64,000 nt of DNA from Rhodobacteraceae bacterium LNNU 3342 (GCA_008711135.1 VUAW01000001.1:558001-622000); one strand, 5' to 3'; counted from the stretch's first letter, positions 1 to 9,147 are shown. The notes: generated by a model not told the origin, from the sequence alone. A program made the numbers and translations.

Positions 1-32
1 GGCAGCGGGCGGGTGAGCAGGACGTGAACCAT
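1..32 (-). CDS. 5' end of an unidentified gene running off the left edge
   Basis: On the minus strand an ATG at 32..30 overlaps the stop codon of the preceding tRNA-binding protein gene (TGATG), a common coupling arrangement. Only about ten codons are inside the window, reading MVHVLLTRPL. The LLTRP string resembles the first residues of uroporphyrinogen-III synthases, but ten residues cannot identify a protein, so the product is left open. Confidence 0.35.
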   Translation of the reverse strand, partial: MVHVLLTRPL

Positions 33-364
33 CAGAACATCCGCCCACCCAGCGGCACCTCATGGTCGGGGGCCAGAAGCACCACCGCGCCTTCGGCATC
101 CGGAACGCCCAGCACCAGGACTTCGGACAGGACAGGGCCGATCTGGCGGGGCGGGAAGTTCACCACGGCCATCACCCGGCGCCCTACCAGTTCTTCGAGC
201 GTATAATGCACGGTGATCTGGGCCGAGGACCGCTTTTCCCCGATCTCTGGCCCGAAATCGACCCAAAGCTTGAAGGCCGGCTTGCGCGCCTCGGGGAAGG
301 GTTCGGCGCGGGTGATCTGGCCGACGCGAATGTCCACCTTTTCGAAATCATCATAGGTGATCAT
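32..364 (-). CDS. csaA: tRNA-binding domain protein, CsaA-like
   Basis: A 110-residue protein that consists of a single tRNA-binding OB-fold, as in CsaA and in the C-terminal domains of some aminoacyl-tRNA synthetases. Recognisable blocks are the VDIRVGQI start of the fold (about residues 10-17) and the central VVNFPPRQIGP segment with VLGVPDAEG near the end, which match CsaA. CsaA family members bind tRNA or act as export-related chaperones, and the physiological role in this group is not settled. The ATG overlaps the proC stop codon by four bases (ATGA), so the two genes are translationally coupled. Confidence 0.85.
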   Translation of the reverse strand: MITYDDFEKVDIRVGQITRAEPFPEARKPAFKLWVDFGPEIGEKRSSAQITVHYTLEELVGRRVMAVVNFPPRQIGPVLSEVLVLGVPDAEGAVVLLAPDHEVPLGGRMF

Positions 365-1173
365 CGGCCAAGCTCCCGGCTGCGTTCGGCGGCGGCATGT
401 ACGGCCCGGCGCAGCAGTGCCGGAAAGCCGGTTTCCTCATCCATCAGCACCGCAAGCGCGGCGGCCGTCGTGCCATTCGGGCTCGTCACGTTGATGCGCA
501 GCTGCGCGGGGCTTTCGCCCGCCTGCTCGGCCAGTTGCCCGGCACCGGCGACAGTGGCACGAGCAAGCTGCAGGGCAAGATCCTCGTCCAGCCCCTCGGC
601 CACGCCGGCGGCGGCCAGCGTTTCGATCAGGTGAAAGACATAGGCCGGGCCGGACCCCGAAACCGCCGTCACCGCGTCCATCTGCGCCTCTTCCTGCAGG
701 CGCACGGTCTGGCCCACGGCTGACAGCAGCGTTTCGGCCAAGGTCATTGCTCCTTCGCCGGCCTGTGCGTTGCCAATCAGCGCCGTGATCCCGCGCCCTA
801 CGGCCGCCGGGGTATTCGGCATCGCCCGCACCACCGGCGTCTGCGCCCCCAGCACGGATTCGTAATAGGCGATAGGCGTGCCTGCGGCGACAGACAGGAA
901 CAGCGTCGATCCATTGCCCAGCGGTTTCAGAGTCGGCAGGGCTTCGGCCATCATCTGCGGCTTGACGGCCACAAGCACGATGGCGGGCGCATCAGGCAGG
1001 TCTGCGTTCAGGTTCACACCTTGCGCCTTCAGCCAGTCGGAAGGGTTCGGATCGCGCACCCAGACCGCATTTGCCGGAAGCCCCTGCTTCAGCCAGCCTT
1101 CCAGCATGGCAGATCCCATCTTGCCGCAGCCTAGAAGCACAAGGCCCCGGGCCGCCAGATCGTCGAACGTCAT
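361..1173 (-). CDS. proC: Pyrroline-5-carboxylate reductase
   Basis: ProC catalyses the last step of proline synthesis, the NAD(P)H-dependent reduction of 1-pyrroline-5-carboxylate in the cytoplasm. The 270-residue protein has the Rossmann start LVLLGCGKMGSAM (about residues 11-23), the MPNTPAAVG substrate region and the family C-terminal blocks SGSGPAYVF and TSPNGTTAAAL, where the usual SPGGTT has Asn in place of the first Gly. The reading frame stays open upstream, but the ATG at 1173 is preceded by a GGGGAAG ribosome binding site and begins the conserved fold. It lies between a YbjN-like gene (17-base gap) and csaA (4-base overlap), so it sits in a three-gene minus-strand unit. Confidence 0.95.
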   Translation of the reverse strand: MTFDDLAARGLVLLGCGKMGSAMLEGWLKQGLPANAVWVRDPNPSDWLKAQGVNLNADLPDAPAIVLVAVKPQMMAEALPTLKPLGNGSTLFLSVAAGTPIAYYESVLGAQTPVVRAMPNTPAAVGRGITALIGNAQAGEGAMTLAETLLSAVGQTVRLQEEAQMDAVTAVSGSGPAYVFHLIETLAAAGVAEGLDEDLALQLARATVAGAGQLAEQAGESPAQLRINVTSPNGTTAAALAVLMDEETGFPALLRRAVHAAAERSRELGR

Positions 1174-1190
1174 GTCTTCCCCTTGTCGTT

Positions 1191-1694
1191 TCAGGCGCGG
1201 CCATAGGCCTCGGCAATGGCGACCTGCAGCGCCGAGGCGGGGCTGCGATCGGCCCATGAGACCAGCTGGAAGGCCGGGTAGAACCGTTCGCAGGCGGCGA
1301 CGGCCCCGCTGATCATCCGGTCGATCTGTTCCGGCCCCGCCATCTGGCCGCCCGCCAGCACCAGCCCATAGCGCCAGACCATGAGCTTCTGCTCCGGCCA
1401 GAAGCTGAAGCCGCCCGTCCAGCACAGTTCATTCGTGCGGTTCAGCGTTTCATAAAGCGCGGGCAGGCGCGGCTCTGGCGGCTCCATCTCGAAGGTGCAG
1501 ACGAGGCGCAGCGTTTCGTCACGCTCGGACCAGGCAAGCGTGATGGAATAGGTCCGCCACTGCCCCTCGACCGCCATGGCGATCTGGTCGTCGGTGACGC
1601 GGTCGAACTCCCACTCGTGATGTTCGGCCAGTGTTTCCACCAGGTCGATCGGGTGCAGATCCTCGCCGGTCAGGTAGAGTTCGGAATTCGACAT
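1191..1694 (-). CDS. YbjN domain-containing protein
   Basis: A 167-residue soluble protein of the YbjN/bacterial sensory-transduction-regulator-like family, which is related in fold to type III secretion chaperones. Typical elements are the N-terminal [20 protein letters not shown] helix region, the beta-rich [14 protein letters not shown] block and LWTGGF-like [21 protein letters not shown]. In alphaproteobacteria this gene normally sits directly upstream of proC, as here. An ATG exists five codons further upstream, but the one at 1694 has AAGGAAG at proper distance. No biochemical role is established for the alphaproteobacterial members. Confidence 0.85.
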   Translation of the reverse strand: MSNSELYLTGEDLHPIDLVETLAEHHEWEFDRVTDDQIAMAVEGQWRTYSITLAWSERDETLRLVCTFEMEPPEPRLPALYETLNRTNELCWTGGFSFWPEQKLMVWRYGLVLAGGQMAGPEQIDRMISGAVAACERFYPAFQLVSWADRSPASALQVAIAEAYGRA

Positions 1695-1830
1695 CACCGC
1701 TTCCTTCATTTGCAGCGCCGCATGACACTGCGCGTCTGATCAAGGGGCGGCAGCAGGGCACGCGTCCCTTACAAGATATGGTGTTCCGAAAGCGACAGCC
1801 TGTAAAGGGGCCGGGCGGGTTTTTCCTGTG

Positions 1831-1860
1831 GAAAACCAAAAGGCCCGCGCAGGGCGGGCC
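1831..1860 (-). terminator. Rho-independent terminator after ubiK
   Basis: Read on the minus strand, GGCCCGCCC-TG-CGCGGGCC style stem (1842-1860) is followed by TTTTGGTTTTC. It lies 16 bases beyond the ubiK stop codon and is the obvious end of that transcript. Confidence 0.8.
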
Positions 1861-1875
1861 ATTCGGGTATCCGGA

Positions 1876-2151
1876 TCAGGATCGCGCCTCGGGCGGGCGG
1901 GTGTCAGTGACCGACTTCGCCTCCAGCGCGTCGATCCGCGCCTTCAGCGCCTCGTTCTCCTCACGGGCCTTCTGGGCCATGGCGCGCACGGCGTCGAATT
2001 CCTCGCGCGTGACAAGATCGCGATCGGCGAGCCAGCGGTCGATCATGCCGCGGAAGGCGGTCTCGGCCTCGCTCCGGGCGCCTTGGGCCACGCCCATCGC
2101 GTTTGTCATCAGCTGCGACAGGTCGTCCAAGAACTTGTTGCGGCTTTGCAT
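1876..2151 (-). CDS. ubiK: Ubiquinone biosynthesis accessory factor UbiK (BMFP domain)
   Basis: A 91-residue protein of the UbiK/YqiC (formerly DUF526) family. UbiK helps assemble or stabilise the ubiquinone biosynthesis complex and has membrane-fusogenic coiled-coil properties. Visible here are the N-terminal [26 protein letters not shown] segment, the [21 protein letters not shown] motif (about residues 46-67) and the following [11 protein letters not shown] coiled coil, which is the standard family layout. The gene is divergent from lgt with 109 bases between the starts and has its own terminator, so it is probably monocistronic. Confidence 0.9.
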   Translation of the reverse strand: MQSRNKFLDDLSQLMTNAMGVAQGARSEAETAFRGMIDRWLADRDLVTREEFDAVRAMAQKAREENEALKARIDALEAKSVTDTRPPEARS

Positions 2152-2260
2152 CTCAGGCTCCTCATCCTTTTCGTTGTATATGAGCAGGCGCGCCGGAAAT
2201 CACAAGGTTGACTTCGCCTGCCGGGCGTGGGCACACAAACGCGCCTTGCAGGAGATGACG

Positions 2261-3148
2261 ATGATCGCCGCGATCCCCTTCCCCGACCTGAGCCCTGAAC
2301 TCTTCTCCATCCAGATCGGAAGCTTCGAATTCGCGCTGCGCTGGTATGCGCTGGCCTATATCGCCGGCCTGCTGATCGGCTGGCGGATCGTCGTCGGGCT
2401 GATGCGGCGGCCGGACCTGTGGCCGGGGAACGTGGCTCCGATGCGGCCGGAACAGGTGGAACAGCTGCTGACCTGGGTGATCATCGGGGTGATCCTGGGT
2501 GGGCGGCTGGGCTTCGTGCTGTTCTACCAGCCAGAATACTATCTCGCGAACCCTGGGGAGATCCTGCAGGTCTGGCAGGGTGGCATGGCCTTCCACGGCG
2601 GCTTCCTGGGCGTTGTCGTGGCGGCGGCGATCTTTTGCCGGCGCAACGGCATCCCCATGCTGCAGACGGCAGATGCCATGGCGGTGGCGACACCCATCGG
2701 GCTGATGCTGGGCCGGCTGGCCAATTTCGTGAACGCGGAACTTTGGGGCCGCCCCACCACGATGCCCTGGGGCGTGATCTTTCCGGGCTCTGCCGCGCAG
2801 ACCTGCCCGCCCGACTGGATCGGAGCCTGCGCGCGTCACCCCTCGCAACTGTATCAGGCGGCGGGCGAAGGGCTGTTGCTGTTCCTGCTGCTTGCCGTGC
2901 TGGTCTGGCGGGCGGGTTGGCTGAAACGTCCGGGTCAGGTTCTGGGTGTCTTCCTTGCCGGATATGGGACGGCCCGGTTCGTGGTTGAATTCTTCCGCCA
3001 GCCCGATGCGCAGTTCGTGGCGCCGGGCAATCCGCTGGGCCATGCTGTGCAGTTCGGCCAGATGGGCCTGACGATGGGGCAGCTCCTGTCGCTGCCGATG
3101 ATCGTGGCCGGGGTGCTGCTGATCCTTTACGCGCGGCGGCGGGCATGA
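2261..3148 (+). CDS. lgt: Phosphatidylglycerol--prolipoprotein diacylglyceryl transferase
   Basis: Lgt attaches diacylglycerol from phosphatidylglycerol to the lipobox cysteine of prolipoproteins in the inner membrane, the first step of lipoprotein maturation. The 295-residue protein has about seven membrane segments and the family blocks GGMAFHGG (107-114), [14 protein letters not shown] (151-164), HPSQLYQ (193-199) and [12 protein letters not shown] (235-246). The frame is open far upstream, but AGGAG at 2250-2254 fits the ATG at 2261 better than the one at 2255. Its stop overlaps the next start by four bases. The later lipoprotein enzyme Lnt is encoded at 22-23 kb. Confidence 0.96.
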   Translation: MIAAIPFPDLSPELFSIQIGSFEFALRWYALAYIAGLLIGWRIVVGLMRRPDLWPGNVAPMRPEQVEQLLTWVIIGVILGGRLGFVLFYQPEYYLANPGEILQVWQGGMAFHGGFLGVVVAAAIFCRRNGIPMLQTADAMAVATPIGLMLGRLANFVNAELWGRPTTMPWGVIFPGSAAQTCPPDWIGACARHPSQLYQAAGEGLLLFLLLAVLVWRAGWLKRPGQVLGVFLAGYGTARFVVEFFRQPDAQFVAPGNPLGHAVQFGQMGLTMGQLLSLPMIVAGVLLILYARRRA

Positions 3149-4215
3149 CGCCGCTGGCGGAAATCCTGTCCCGCCGGATCGCGCTGTCAGGGCCGATCAC
3201 GGTGGCCGACTACATGGCCGAATGCCTGCTGCATCCGGAGCATGGCTATTATTCCACCCGCGACCCCTTCGGCACCGGCGGCGATTTCACTACCGCCCCG
3301 GAAATCAGCCAGATGTTCGGCGAAATGCTGGGCCTCTGCCTTGCGCAAGCCTGGCTTGACCAAGGAGCGCCCGTGCCCTTCGTGCTGGCGGAACCCGGCC
3401 CGGGGCGCGGTACGCTGATGGCCGACATGCTGCGCGCGACCCGCGGCGTACCGGGCTTTCACGCGGCGATGCAGCTGCATCTGGTCGAGGCCTCGCCCAC
3501 CCTTCGCGCCCGGCAACGCCGGACGCTGGAAGGGTACGAGGTGCAGTGGCATGACACCCTCACAGATCTGCCCTCGCTCCCCCTGTTCCTGGTCGCCAAC
3601 GAATTTCTTGATGCCCTGCCCATCCGCCAGTTTGAACGGCGCGGCAGCGGCTGGGCCGAAAGGATGGTTGGAACCGACGCGGGGCAGCTTGTCTTCGGGC
3701 TGGCCCCACTGGCGCCGGTCGCATCGCTGGCGCATCGGTTGGCCGACACGCGCGAAGGCGACATCGTCGAAACCTGCGCCCCTGCCCAAGCCGTCGTTGA
3801 AACGGTGGCGGCCCATGTCGCGGCACATGGCGGCGCGGCGATCTTCATCGACTATGGCGGCTGGCACAGCCTTGGCGACACCTTGCAGGCCCTGCGCGAC
3901 CATGCCCCGGACCATCCGCTGGCCCATCCGGGCCAAGCTGACCTGACCGCCCATGTCGATTTCGAACCGCTTGCGGCCGCGGCAAAGGACTGCGCCGTAT
4001 CCGCCCTTACGCCACAGGGGGTGCTGCTGGAACGGCTGGGCATCACCGCGCGGGCACAGGCGCTGGCCAGCCGGCTTTCTGGTGAGGCGCTTCAGTCGCA
4101 TGTCGCGGCCCATCGCCGCTTGACCCATCCTGAAGAAATGGGAAACCTGTTCAAAGCACTGGCCCTTGCCGCGAAGGGCAGCCCTCTGCCGCCGGGATTT
4201 GCGCATGAGCCTTGA
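3145..4215 (+). CDS. SAM-dependent methyltransferase, MidA/NDUFAF7 family
   Basis: A 356-residue protein of the MidA (DUF185) family. The mitochondrial homologue NDUFAF7 dimethylates an arginine of a complex I subunit, and the bacterial target is uncertain. The N-terminus has [20 protein letters not shown] followed by [18 protein letters not shown] (about residues 48-65). The motif I-like [17 protein letters not shown], then [13 protein letters not shown] and FIDYGG, are all family landmarks. It is coupled to lgt by an ATGA overlap and to pgeF by an 11-base overlap; the lgt-midA-pgeF order is frequent in Rhodobacteraceae. Confidence 0.9.
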   Translation: MTPLAEILSRRIALSGPITVADYMAECLLHPEHGYYSTRDPFGTGGDFTTAPEISQMFGEMLGLCLAQAWLDQGAPVPFVLAEPGPGRGTLMADMLRATRGVPGFHAAMQLHLVEASPTLRARQRRTLEGYEVQWHDTLTDLPSLPLFLVANEFLDALPIRQFERRGSGWAERMVGTDAGQLVFGLAPLAPVASLAHRLADTREGDIVETCAPAQAVVETVAAHVAAHGGAAIFIDYGGWHSLGDTLQALRDHAPDHPLAHPGQADLTAHVDFEPLAAAAKDCAVSALTPQGVLLERLGITARAQALASRLSGEALQSHVAAHRRLTHPEEMGNLFKALALAAKGSPLPPGFAHEP

Positions 4216-4960
4216 GATCGTCACCGCCCCATCGCTTCGCCCGCTGACCCACGGGTTCTTCACCCGCAAGGGCGGCGCCTCATCCGGGGTCTTTTCCGGG
4301 CTGAACTGCGGGGCGGGATCCTCGGACCTGAGTGAGGTCGTGACCATCAACCGCGAACGCGTCGCCGCCGCAATGGGGGTGCAGGTATCGCATCTGGTGA
4401 CGGTGCACCAGGTGCATTCGGCGGATGTCGTGACGTTCACCGACGCGCCGGTTCAACAGACGCGCGCCGATGCGCTGGTGACGGACCGCCCCGGCATTGC
4501 CTTGGCAGTGCTGACCGCAGACTGCCAGCCGGTACTGCTGGCCGATCCGGAGGCAGGCGTGATCGGCGCCGCCCATGCCGGCTGGCGCGGCGCGCGCGAT
4601 GGCATTCTGGAGGCGACGGTGGCGGCAATGGTGGCGCTGGGCGCGCAGGCGGGGCAGATCCGCGCCGTCATCGGCCCCACGATCAGCCAGCGCGCCTATG
4701 AGGTAGGGCCAGAGTTTCTTGACGATTTCCTGGCAGACGATCCGGACAACAGCCGCTTCTTTGCCCATGGTGACGGCGACCGCTATAGGTTCGACCTGCC
4801 CTCCTATGGCCTGCACCGCCTGCGGGCAGCCGGGGTCGGGCAGGCGGAATGGACCGGCCATTGCACTTATAGCGATCCGGATCGCTTCTATTCCTATCGC
4901 CGCGCCACCCACGCCGGAGAGGCCGACTATGGCCGCCTGATATCGGCCATCCGGCTCTAG
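4205..4960 (+). CDS. pgeF: Peptidoglycan editing factor PgeF (YfiH family)
   Basis: PgeF removes wrongly incorporated amino acids from peptidoglycan precursors; the family was earlier described as polyphenol oxidase or multicopper-like. The 251-residue protein shows HGFFTRKGGASSGVF near the start, TVHQVHSADV, LTADCQPVLLAD with the metal-binding cysteine, AAHAGWRGA with its histidine, and GHCTYSDPDRFYSYRR near the C-terminus. An upstream extension is possible, but the start at 4205 overlaps the preceding gene by 11 bases in the usual coupled manner. Its 3' end overlaps the convergent Lrp-type gene by four bases. Confidence 0.93.
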   Translation: MSLEIVTAPSLRPLTHGFFTRKGGASSGVFSGLNCGAGSSDLSEVVTINRERVAAAMGVQVSHLVTVHQVHSADVVTFTDAPVQQTRADALVTDRPGIALAVLTADCQPVLLADPEAGVIGAAHAGWRGARDGILEATVAAMVALGAQAGQIRAVIGPTISQRAYEVGPEFLDDFLADDPDNSRFFAHGDGDRYRFDLPSYGLHRLRAAGVGQAEWTGHCTYSDPDRFYSYRRATHAGEADYGRLISAIRL

Positions 4961-5457
4961 GCGCTGCGGCTCAACCGTTCTTCCAGCACCTCGAACGGCA
5001 GGCCGGGTTCATCCTTGGCGCAGCGGATCACGAGCGAGGTCTTGACGCTGGCCACGTTTTCCGCAGCCGTCAGCTGGTCGGTCAGGAAGCTCTGGAAGGT
5101 GGGCAGGTCGGGCGACACGCATTTCAGGATGAAGTCGATCTCGCCGTTCAGCATGTGGCATTCGCGCACAAGCGGCCATGCCTTGCATCGGGCTTCGAAG
5201 GCCGAAAGGTCGGGCTCCGCCTGGCTGTGCAACCGCACCATGGCGAACACCTGAACCTCAAAGCCCAGTTCGCGCGTATTGATATCGGCATGATAGCCGC
5301 GGATATAGCCGCCCTCTTCCAGCGTGCGCACACGGCGAAGACAGGGCGGGGCCGAGATCCCCACCCGCTTGGCCAGTTCCACATTGGTCATGCGCCCGTC
5401 GGCCTGAAGTTCCGCCAAGATCATGCGGTCGATGGGATCGAGTTTAGAGCCCGCCAT
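4957..5457 (-). CDS. Lrp/AsnC family transcriptional regulator
   Basis: A 166-residue regulator with an N-terminal winged helix-turn-helix ([24 protein letters not shown] and [17 protein letters not shown], about residues 8-56) and a C-terminal RAM ligand-binding domain ([14 protein letters not shown] onward). Members sense amino acids and usually bind as octamers. It is transcribed away from trxB, with a 169-base shared upstream region that holds an AT-rich candidate site (see 5504-5520). The ligand and regulon cannot be read from the sequence. Confidence 0.93.
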   Translation of the reverse strand: MAGSKLDPIDRMILAELQADGRMTNVELAKRVGISAPPCLRRVRTLEEGGYIRGYHADINTRELGFEVQVFAMVRLHSQAEPDLSAFEARCKAWPLVRECHMLNGEIDFILKCVSPDLPTFQSFLTDQLTAAENVASVKTSLVIRCAKDEPGLPFEVLEERLSRSA

Positions 5458-5503
5458 TTCTGCTCCTTTTTGTCAGGCGGAACTTATGCCGCGCCACGGG
5501 TTT

Positions 5504-5520
5504 GCGCAATATTATTTCGC
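5504..5520. promoter_or_regulatory. AT-rich candidate binding site between lrp-type gene and trxB
   Basis: GCGCAATATTATTTCGC stands out as an AT-rich core with GC flanks in a GC-rich intergenic region. This resembles the degenerate sites bound by Lrp/AsnC regulators and lies about 50 bases upstream of the regulator start, where autoregulation would act. Only position and base composition support it. Confidence 0.3.
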
Positions 5521-5626
5521 TGGCCGCTCCGTCAGTTCCCTGCGATCTGCGGCGCGGCGCTTTGACCCTTCCAGCGCCTGCGCCGGGCGCATATATCCCG
5601 CCCCGAACGAATTGAAGGGGGCCAGC

Positions 5627-6571
5627 ATGGCTGAGACGCGTCACACGAAGGTTCTGATCATCGGTTCGGGCCCGGCGGGATATACCGCTGCGGTTTATGC
5701 TTCAAGGGCCATGCTGAAACCGATCCTGGTGCAGGGCATCCAGCCTGGTGGCCAGCTGACGATCACCACCGACGTGGAAAACTGGCCCGGCGACATCAGC
5801 GTCATGGGGCCGGACCTGATGGTGCGGATGGAAGCACATGCGCGCGAAATGGGGACCGAGGTGGTGTCGGACTACATCTCCTCGCTTGACCTGTCGCAGC
5901 GGCCTTTCGTGGCACAGGCCGACAGTGGCACGACCTTCACCGCAGACGCGGTGATCTTGGCAACCGGCGCGCAGGCCTGCTGGCTGGGCCTGCCGTCCGA
6001 GGAGAAGTTCAAGGGCTTCGGCGTGTCCGCCTGCGCCACCTGCGACGGATTCTTCTATCGCGGGAAAGAGGTCGTGGTCGTCGGCGGCGGCAACACAGCC
6101 GTGGAAGAGGCGCTGTTCCTGACCAACTTTGCCACCAAGGTTACGCTGGTCCATCGCCGTGACGCGCTGCGTGCCGAGCGCATCATGCAGGACCGCCTGT
6201 TCGCCCATCCCAAGGTCGAGGTGATGTGGAATCACACGGTCGAGGAGGTTCTGGGCGACGAAAACCCGCTGGGGGTGACCGGCGTGCGCCTTCGCGACGT
6301 CAACACCGGCGATACGACCGAGGTCCCCTGCGCCGGCTTCTTCGTGGCGATCGGCCATGCCCCGGCCTCTGGCCTGGTGCAGGGACAGCTGGACACCCAT
6401 CACGGCGGCTACGTCAAGGTGAAGCCCGGCACGACCGAAACCTCGATTCCCGGCGTATTCGCGGCGGGCGATCTGACCGACCATGTCTATCGCCAAGCGG
6501 TCACCAGTGCAGGCATGGGTTGCATGGCCGCGCTGGACGCTGAACGCTTTCTAGCCGGTTTGACGGAATAA
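5627..6571 (+). CDS. trxB: Thioredoxin-disulfide reductase
   Basis: TrxB is an FAD/NADPH enzyme that reduces thioredoxin in the cytoplasm. The 314-residue protein has the FAD-binding start [21 protein letters not shown], the redox pair Cys136/Cys139 in the ACATCDGFF motif, the NADPH-binding [17 protein letters not shown] and the C-terminal FAD block [20 protein letters not shown]. Length is normal for the low-molecular-weight class. The frame is open 68 codons upstream, but the ATG at 5627 is preceded by AGGGGG and starts the conserved sequence. A strong terminator follows after ten bases. Confidence 0.96.
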   Translation: MAETRHTKVLIIGSGPAGYTAAVYASRAMLKPILVQGIQPGGQLTITTDVENWPGDISVMGPDLMVRMEAHAREMGTEVVSDYISSLDLSQRPFVAQADSGTTFTADAVILATGAQACWLGLPSEEKFKGFGVSACATCDGFFYRGKEVVVVGGGNTAVEEALFLTNFATKVTLVHRRDALRAERIMQDRLFAHPKVEVMWNHTVEEVLGDENPLGVTGVRLRDVNTGDTTEVPCAGFFVAIGHAPASGLVQGQLDTHHGGYVKVKPGTTETSIPGVFAAGDLTDHVYRQAVTSAGMGCMAALDAERFLAGLTE

Positions 6572-6580
6572 CAGCCCGCC

Positions 6581-6614
6581 AAGGGACGAATGTGCGCCAT
6601 TTTCGTCCCTTTTA
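6581..6614 (+). terminator. Rho-independent terminator after trxB
   Basis: Perfect ten-base stem AAGGGACGAA (6581-6590) / TTCGTCCCTT (6602-6611) with an 11-base loop and a short T run. It begins ten bases after the trxB stop codon. Confidence 0.85.
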
Positions 6615-6636
6615 ACAAAAATGCCGGCAGCTCAGC

Positions 6637-6666
6637 TTGAAAAACGCCATGTTTGGCGGCTAAAGC
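6637..6666 (+). promoter_or_regulatory. Candidate promoter with internal palindrome upstream of sat-cysC
   Basis: TTGAAA (6637-6642) and TAAAGC (6661-6666), separated by 18 bases, could be -35 and -10 boxes. The spacer contains the inverted repeat CGCCA-TGTT-TGGCG (6645-6658), a typical repressor position. The -10 match is weak, and the regulator is unknown; a sulfur-responsive factor would make sense given the gene downstream. Confidence 0.35.
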
Positions 6667-6717
6667 CACGGCTGTCGGGCGGGCGCTTCCCGCATTACAG
6701 AGAGCCGAGTTTTTATT

Positions 6718-8424
6718 ATGTCTGCACCCAACCTCGTTCCTATTCCCGAGCTTTATGTATCCTATGACTCCGCCCAGAAACTGAAGGTCGAGGCTGGGGA
6801 GCTTGCTTCCTGGGACCTCACGCCCCGGCAGATCTGCGACCTCGAGCTGCTGATGAACGGCGGCTTCTACCCGCTCAAGGGCTTCCTGACCGAAGCCGAC
6901 TATGACGGCGTCGTCGAAAACATGCGGATGGCTGACGGCACGCTCTGGCCGATGCCCATCACGCTGGACGTGAACGAGGAATTCGCCGCCAAGGTCGAAC
7001 CGGGCCAGGACATCGCGCTGCGCGACCAGGAAGGCGTGATCCTTGCCATCCTGTCGGTCACCGACAAGTGGGAACCCAACAAGTCGCGCGAGGCTGAAAA
7101 GGTCTTCGGCGCCGACGACCTTGCCCACCCTGCGGTGAACTACCTGCACCACACCGCGGGCAAGATCTACCTCGGCGGCCCGGTCACCGGTATCCAGCAG
7201 CCCGTGCACTATGACTTCAAGGCCCGCCGCGACACGCCGAACGAGCTGCGCGCCTACTTCCGCAAGCTGGGCTGGCGCCGCGTGGTGGCGTTCCAAACCC
7301 GCAACCCGCTGCACCGCGCGCATCAGGAACTCACCTTCCGCGCCGCGCGCGAAGCCCAGGCCAACCTGCTGATCCACCCGGTCGTCGGCATGACCAAGCC
7401 GGGCGACGTGGACCACTTCACCCGCGTGCGCTGCTATGAAGCCGTGCTGGACAAGTACCCGGCGGCCACCACCCACCTGTCGCTGCTGAACCTTGCCATG
7501 CGCATGGCCGGCCCGCGCGAGGCGCTGTGGCACTGCATCATCCGCAAGAACCACGGCCTGACCCACTTCATCGTCGGTCGTGACCATGCCGGCCCGGGCA
7601 AGAACAGCGCCGGCGAGGACTTCTACGATCCCTATGCCGCGCAGGAACTGGTGCGTCAGCACCAGGAGGAAGTCGGCATTGAGATGGTCGACTTCAAGCA
7701 CATGGTCTATGTCGAGGAGAAGGCCCAGTACTACCCCGTGGATGAGGTTCCGGAAGGTTCGACCGTCCTGAACATCTCTGGCACCGAACTGCGCCGCCGC
7801 CTGCGCGAAGGGCTGGAGATCCCGGAATGGTTCTCCTTCCCCGAGGTCGTGACCGAACTGCGCCGCACCTCGCCGCCGCGCGCCAAGCAGGGCTTCACCG
7901 TGTTCTTCACCGGCTTCTCGGGCTCGGGTAAGTCCACGATCGCCAACGCGCTGATGGTCAAGCTGATGGAAATGGGTGGCCGCCCGGTGACGCTGCTGGA
8001 TGGCGACGTGGTGCGGAAACACCTGTCGTCGGAACTCGGCTTCTCCAAGGAGCACCGCGATATCAACATCCGCCGCATCGGCTATGTTGCATCCGAGATT
8101 ACCAAGAACGGCGGCATCGCGATCTGCGCCCCCATCGCGCCCTACACCGCGACCCGCCGCTCCGTGCGCGAGATGATCGAGGCCTATGGCGCCTTCGTCG
8201 AAGTCCACGTCGCGACCTCCATCGAGGAATGCGAAAAGCGTGACCGCAAGGGGCTCTACAAGCTCGCTCGTGAAGGCAAGATCAAGGAGTTCACCGGCAT
8301 CTCCGACCCCTACGAGACGCCCGAGAACCCCGAGCTGCGCGTCGACACTACGGGGCTTGAGGTGGACCACTGCGCCCACCAGGTGCTGCTGAAGCTCGAA
8401 AGCATGGGCCTCATCAAGGCCTGA
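6718..8424 (+). CDS. sat-cysC: Bifunctional sulfate adenylyltransferase / adenylylsulfate kinase
   Basis: This fused enzyme makes APS from sulfate and ATP and then phosphorylates it to PAPS, feeding sulfate assimilation and sulfonation. The N-terminal part (about residues 1-390) is a homo-oligomeric type ATP sulfurylase with QTRNPLHRAHQE, VGRDHAGPG and LNISGTELRRRL. The C-terminal part is APS kinase with the P-loop GFSGSGKST (399-407), LDGDVVRKHL and the IAICAPIAPY segment. At 568 residues it has the usual fused length, unlike the heterodimeric CysD/CysN system. It has its own leader and terminator, so it is probably a single-gene unit. Confidence 0.96.
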   Translation: MSAPNLVPIPELYVSYDSAQKLKVEAGELASWDLTPRQICDLELLMNGGFYPLKGFLTEADYDGVVENMRMADGTLWPMPITLDVNEEFAAKVEPGQDIALRDQEGVILAILSVTDKWEPNKSREAEKVFGADDLAHPAVNYLHHTAGKIYLGGPVTGIQQPVHYDFKARRDTPNELRAYFRKLGWRRVVAFQTRNPLHRAHQELTFRAAREAQANLLIHPVVGMTKPGDVDHFTRVRCYEAVLDKYPAATTHLSLLNLAMRMAGPREALWHCIIRKNHGLTHFIVGRDHAGPGKNSAGEDFYDPYAAQELVRQHQEEVGIEMVDFKHMVYVEEKAQYYPVDEVPEGSTVLNISGTELRRRLREGLEIPEWFSFPEVVTELRRTSPPRAKQGFTVFFTGFSGSGKSTIANALMVKLMEMGGRPVTLLDGDVVRKHLSSELGFSKEHRDINIRRIGYVASEITKNGGIAICAPIAPYTATRRSVREMIEAYGAFVEVHVATSIEECEKRDRKGLYKLAREGKIKEFTGISDPYETPENPELRVDTTGLEVDHCAHQVLLKLESMGLIKA

Positions 8425-8444
8425 GCTGCCGCCAGAAACGCAAG

Positions 8445-8473
8445 ACGCCGCCGGTTCATCCGGCGGCGTTTTC
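8445..8473 (+). terminator. Rho-independent terminator after sat-cysC
   Basis: Stem ACGCCGCCGG (8445-8454) / CCGGCGGCGT (8460-8469), loop TTCAT, then a T-rich tail. It sits 20 bases past the sat-cysC stop and just before the convergent DUF1150 gene, so it may serve both sides. Confidence 0.85.
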
Positions 8474-8492
8474 GTTTCGGCTACGACTGAAG

Positions 8493-8720
8493 TTAATGGA
8501 CGTGTACTGGCGCCAAGTCGTTCTGGCGTGCCAGCGCAAAGGCCAGCCGGCGGTCCCGCACCAGGGCGAGCCGTTCGCCATTCGCGCCATGAACTGCGTA
8601 AAGTGTCTGGATCCCGACGGCCTGGTCGCGAATTTCCTGCGGCAGGTCACTTACCGAAATCGGGCGGACATAGACGATCCGGTTGTCGGCCTCGGGGCCA
8701 AAGTCGTATCTCGTTTCCAT
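8493..8720 (-). CDS. DUF1150 family protein
   Basis: A 75-residue protein of the DUF1150 family, whose function is unknown. Recognisable blocks are NRIVYVRPISVSDLP and YAVHGANGERLALVRDRRLAFALARQNDL, a pattern typical of the family. It follows hsp20 by 13 bases on the same strand and has a strong AAAGGAGG ribosome binding site. Pairing of DUF1150 with small heat-shock genes recurs in alphaproteobacteria, so a role in the heat-shock response is inferred but unproven. Confidence 0.85.
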   Translation of the reverse strand: METRYDFGPEADNRIVYVRPISVSDLPQEIRDQAVGIQTLYAVHGANGERLALVRDRRLAFALARQNDLAPVHVH

Positions 8721-8733
8721 CTGGGGCCTCCTT

Positions 8734-9147
8734 TCAGGCTGAGGTGATGCGGATGGTCTGCACGATGCTTTCAGGCGCCGCGCGGGTCAGGTCGATGTGA
8801 AGCAGGCCGTTCTCCATCGTGGCCCCCGAAACCTCGACCCCATCGGCCAGGACGAAGGCACGTTGGAACTGACGCGCCGCGATGCCACGGTGCAGGAAGA
8901 CGCGGTCACCCTCCTCCTCGGCCTGACGGCCGCGGATCACCAGTTGCCGATCCTCGACGGTGATCGACAGATCCTCTTGCCGGAAACCGGCAAGGGCAAG
9001 CGTGATGCGGTAGGCATTGGCGCCCGACTGCTCGATGTTGAAGGGCGGATAGCCATCGTTGCCGGTCTTGGCGGTCCGCTCCACCAGCCGTTCCAGCTGA
9101 TCGAACCCCAGAAGAAACGGATGGGCGGTGAAAGTCAGTTTGGTCAT
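8734..9147 (-). CDS. hsp20: Small heat-shock protein, Hsp20/IbpA family
   Basis: ATP-independent holdase chaperone of the alpha-crystallin family. In the 137-residue protein the fold begins after GYPPFNIEQSGANAYRITLALAGF and contains the family core LSITVEDRQLVIRGR and the FQRAFVLADGVEVSGATMENGLLHIDL region; the late IRIT is the expected IxI-type tail. The ATG at 9147 begins the conserved MTKLTFTAHPFLLGFDQLER N-terminus, so the longer upstream reading is rejected. It is expressed with DUF1150 and is probably induced by heat from the sigma-32-like promoter at 9209-9238. Confidence 0.93.
   Translation of the reverse strand: MTKLTFTAHPFLLGFDQLERLVERTAKTGNDGYPPFNIEQSGANAYRITLALAGFRQEDLSITVEDRQLVIRGRQAEEEGDRVFLHRGIAARQFQRAFVLADGVEVSGATMENGLLHIDLTRAAPESIVQTIRITSA

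Noticed and set aside
6487-8379. A 630-codon open frame antisense to sat-cysC
   Set aside because: It lacks any family resemblance and mirrors the codon structure of the true gene. Long antisense frames are expected in GC-rich DNA.
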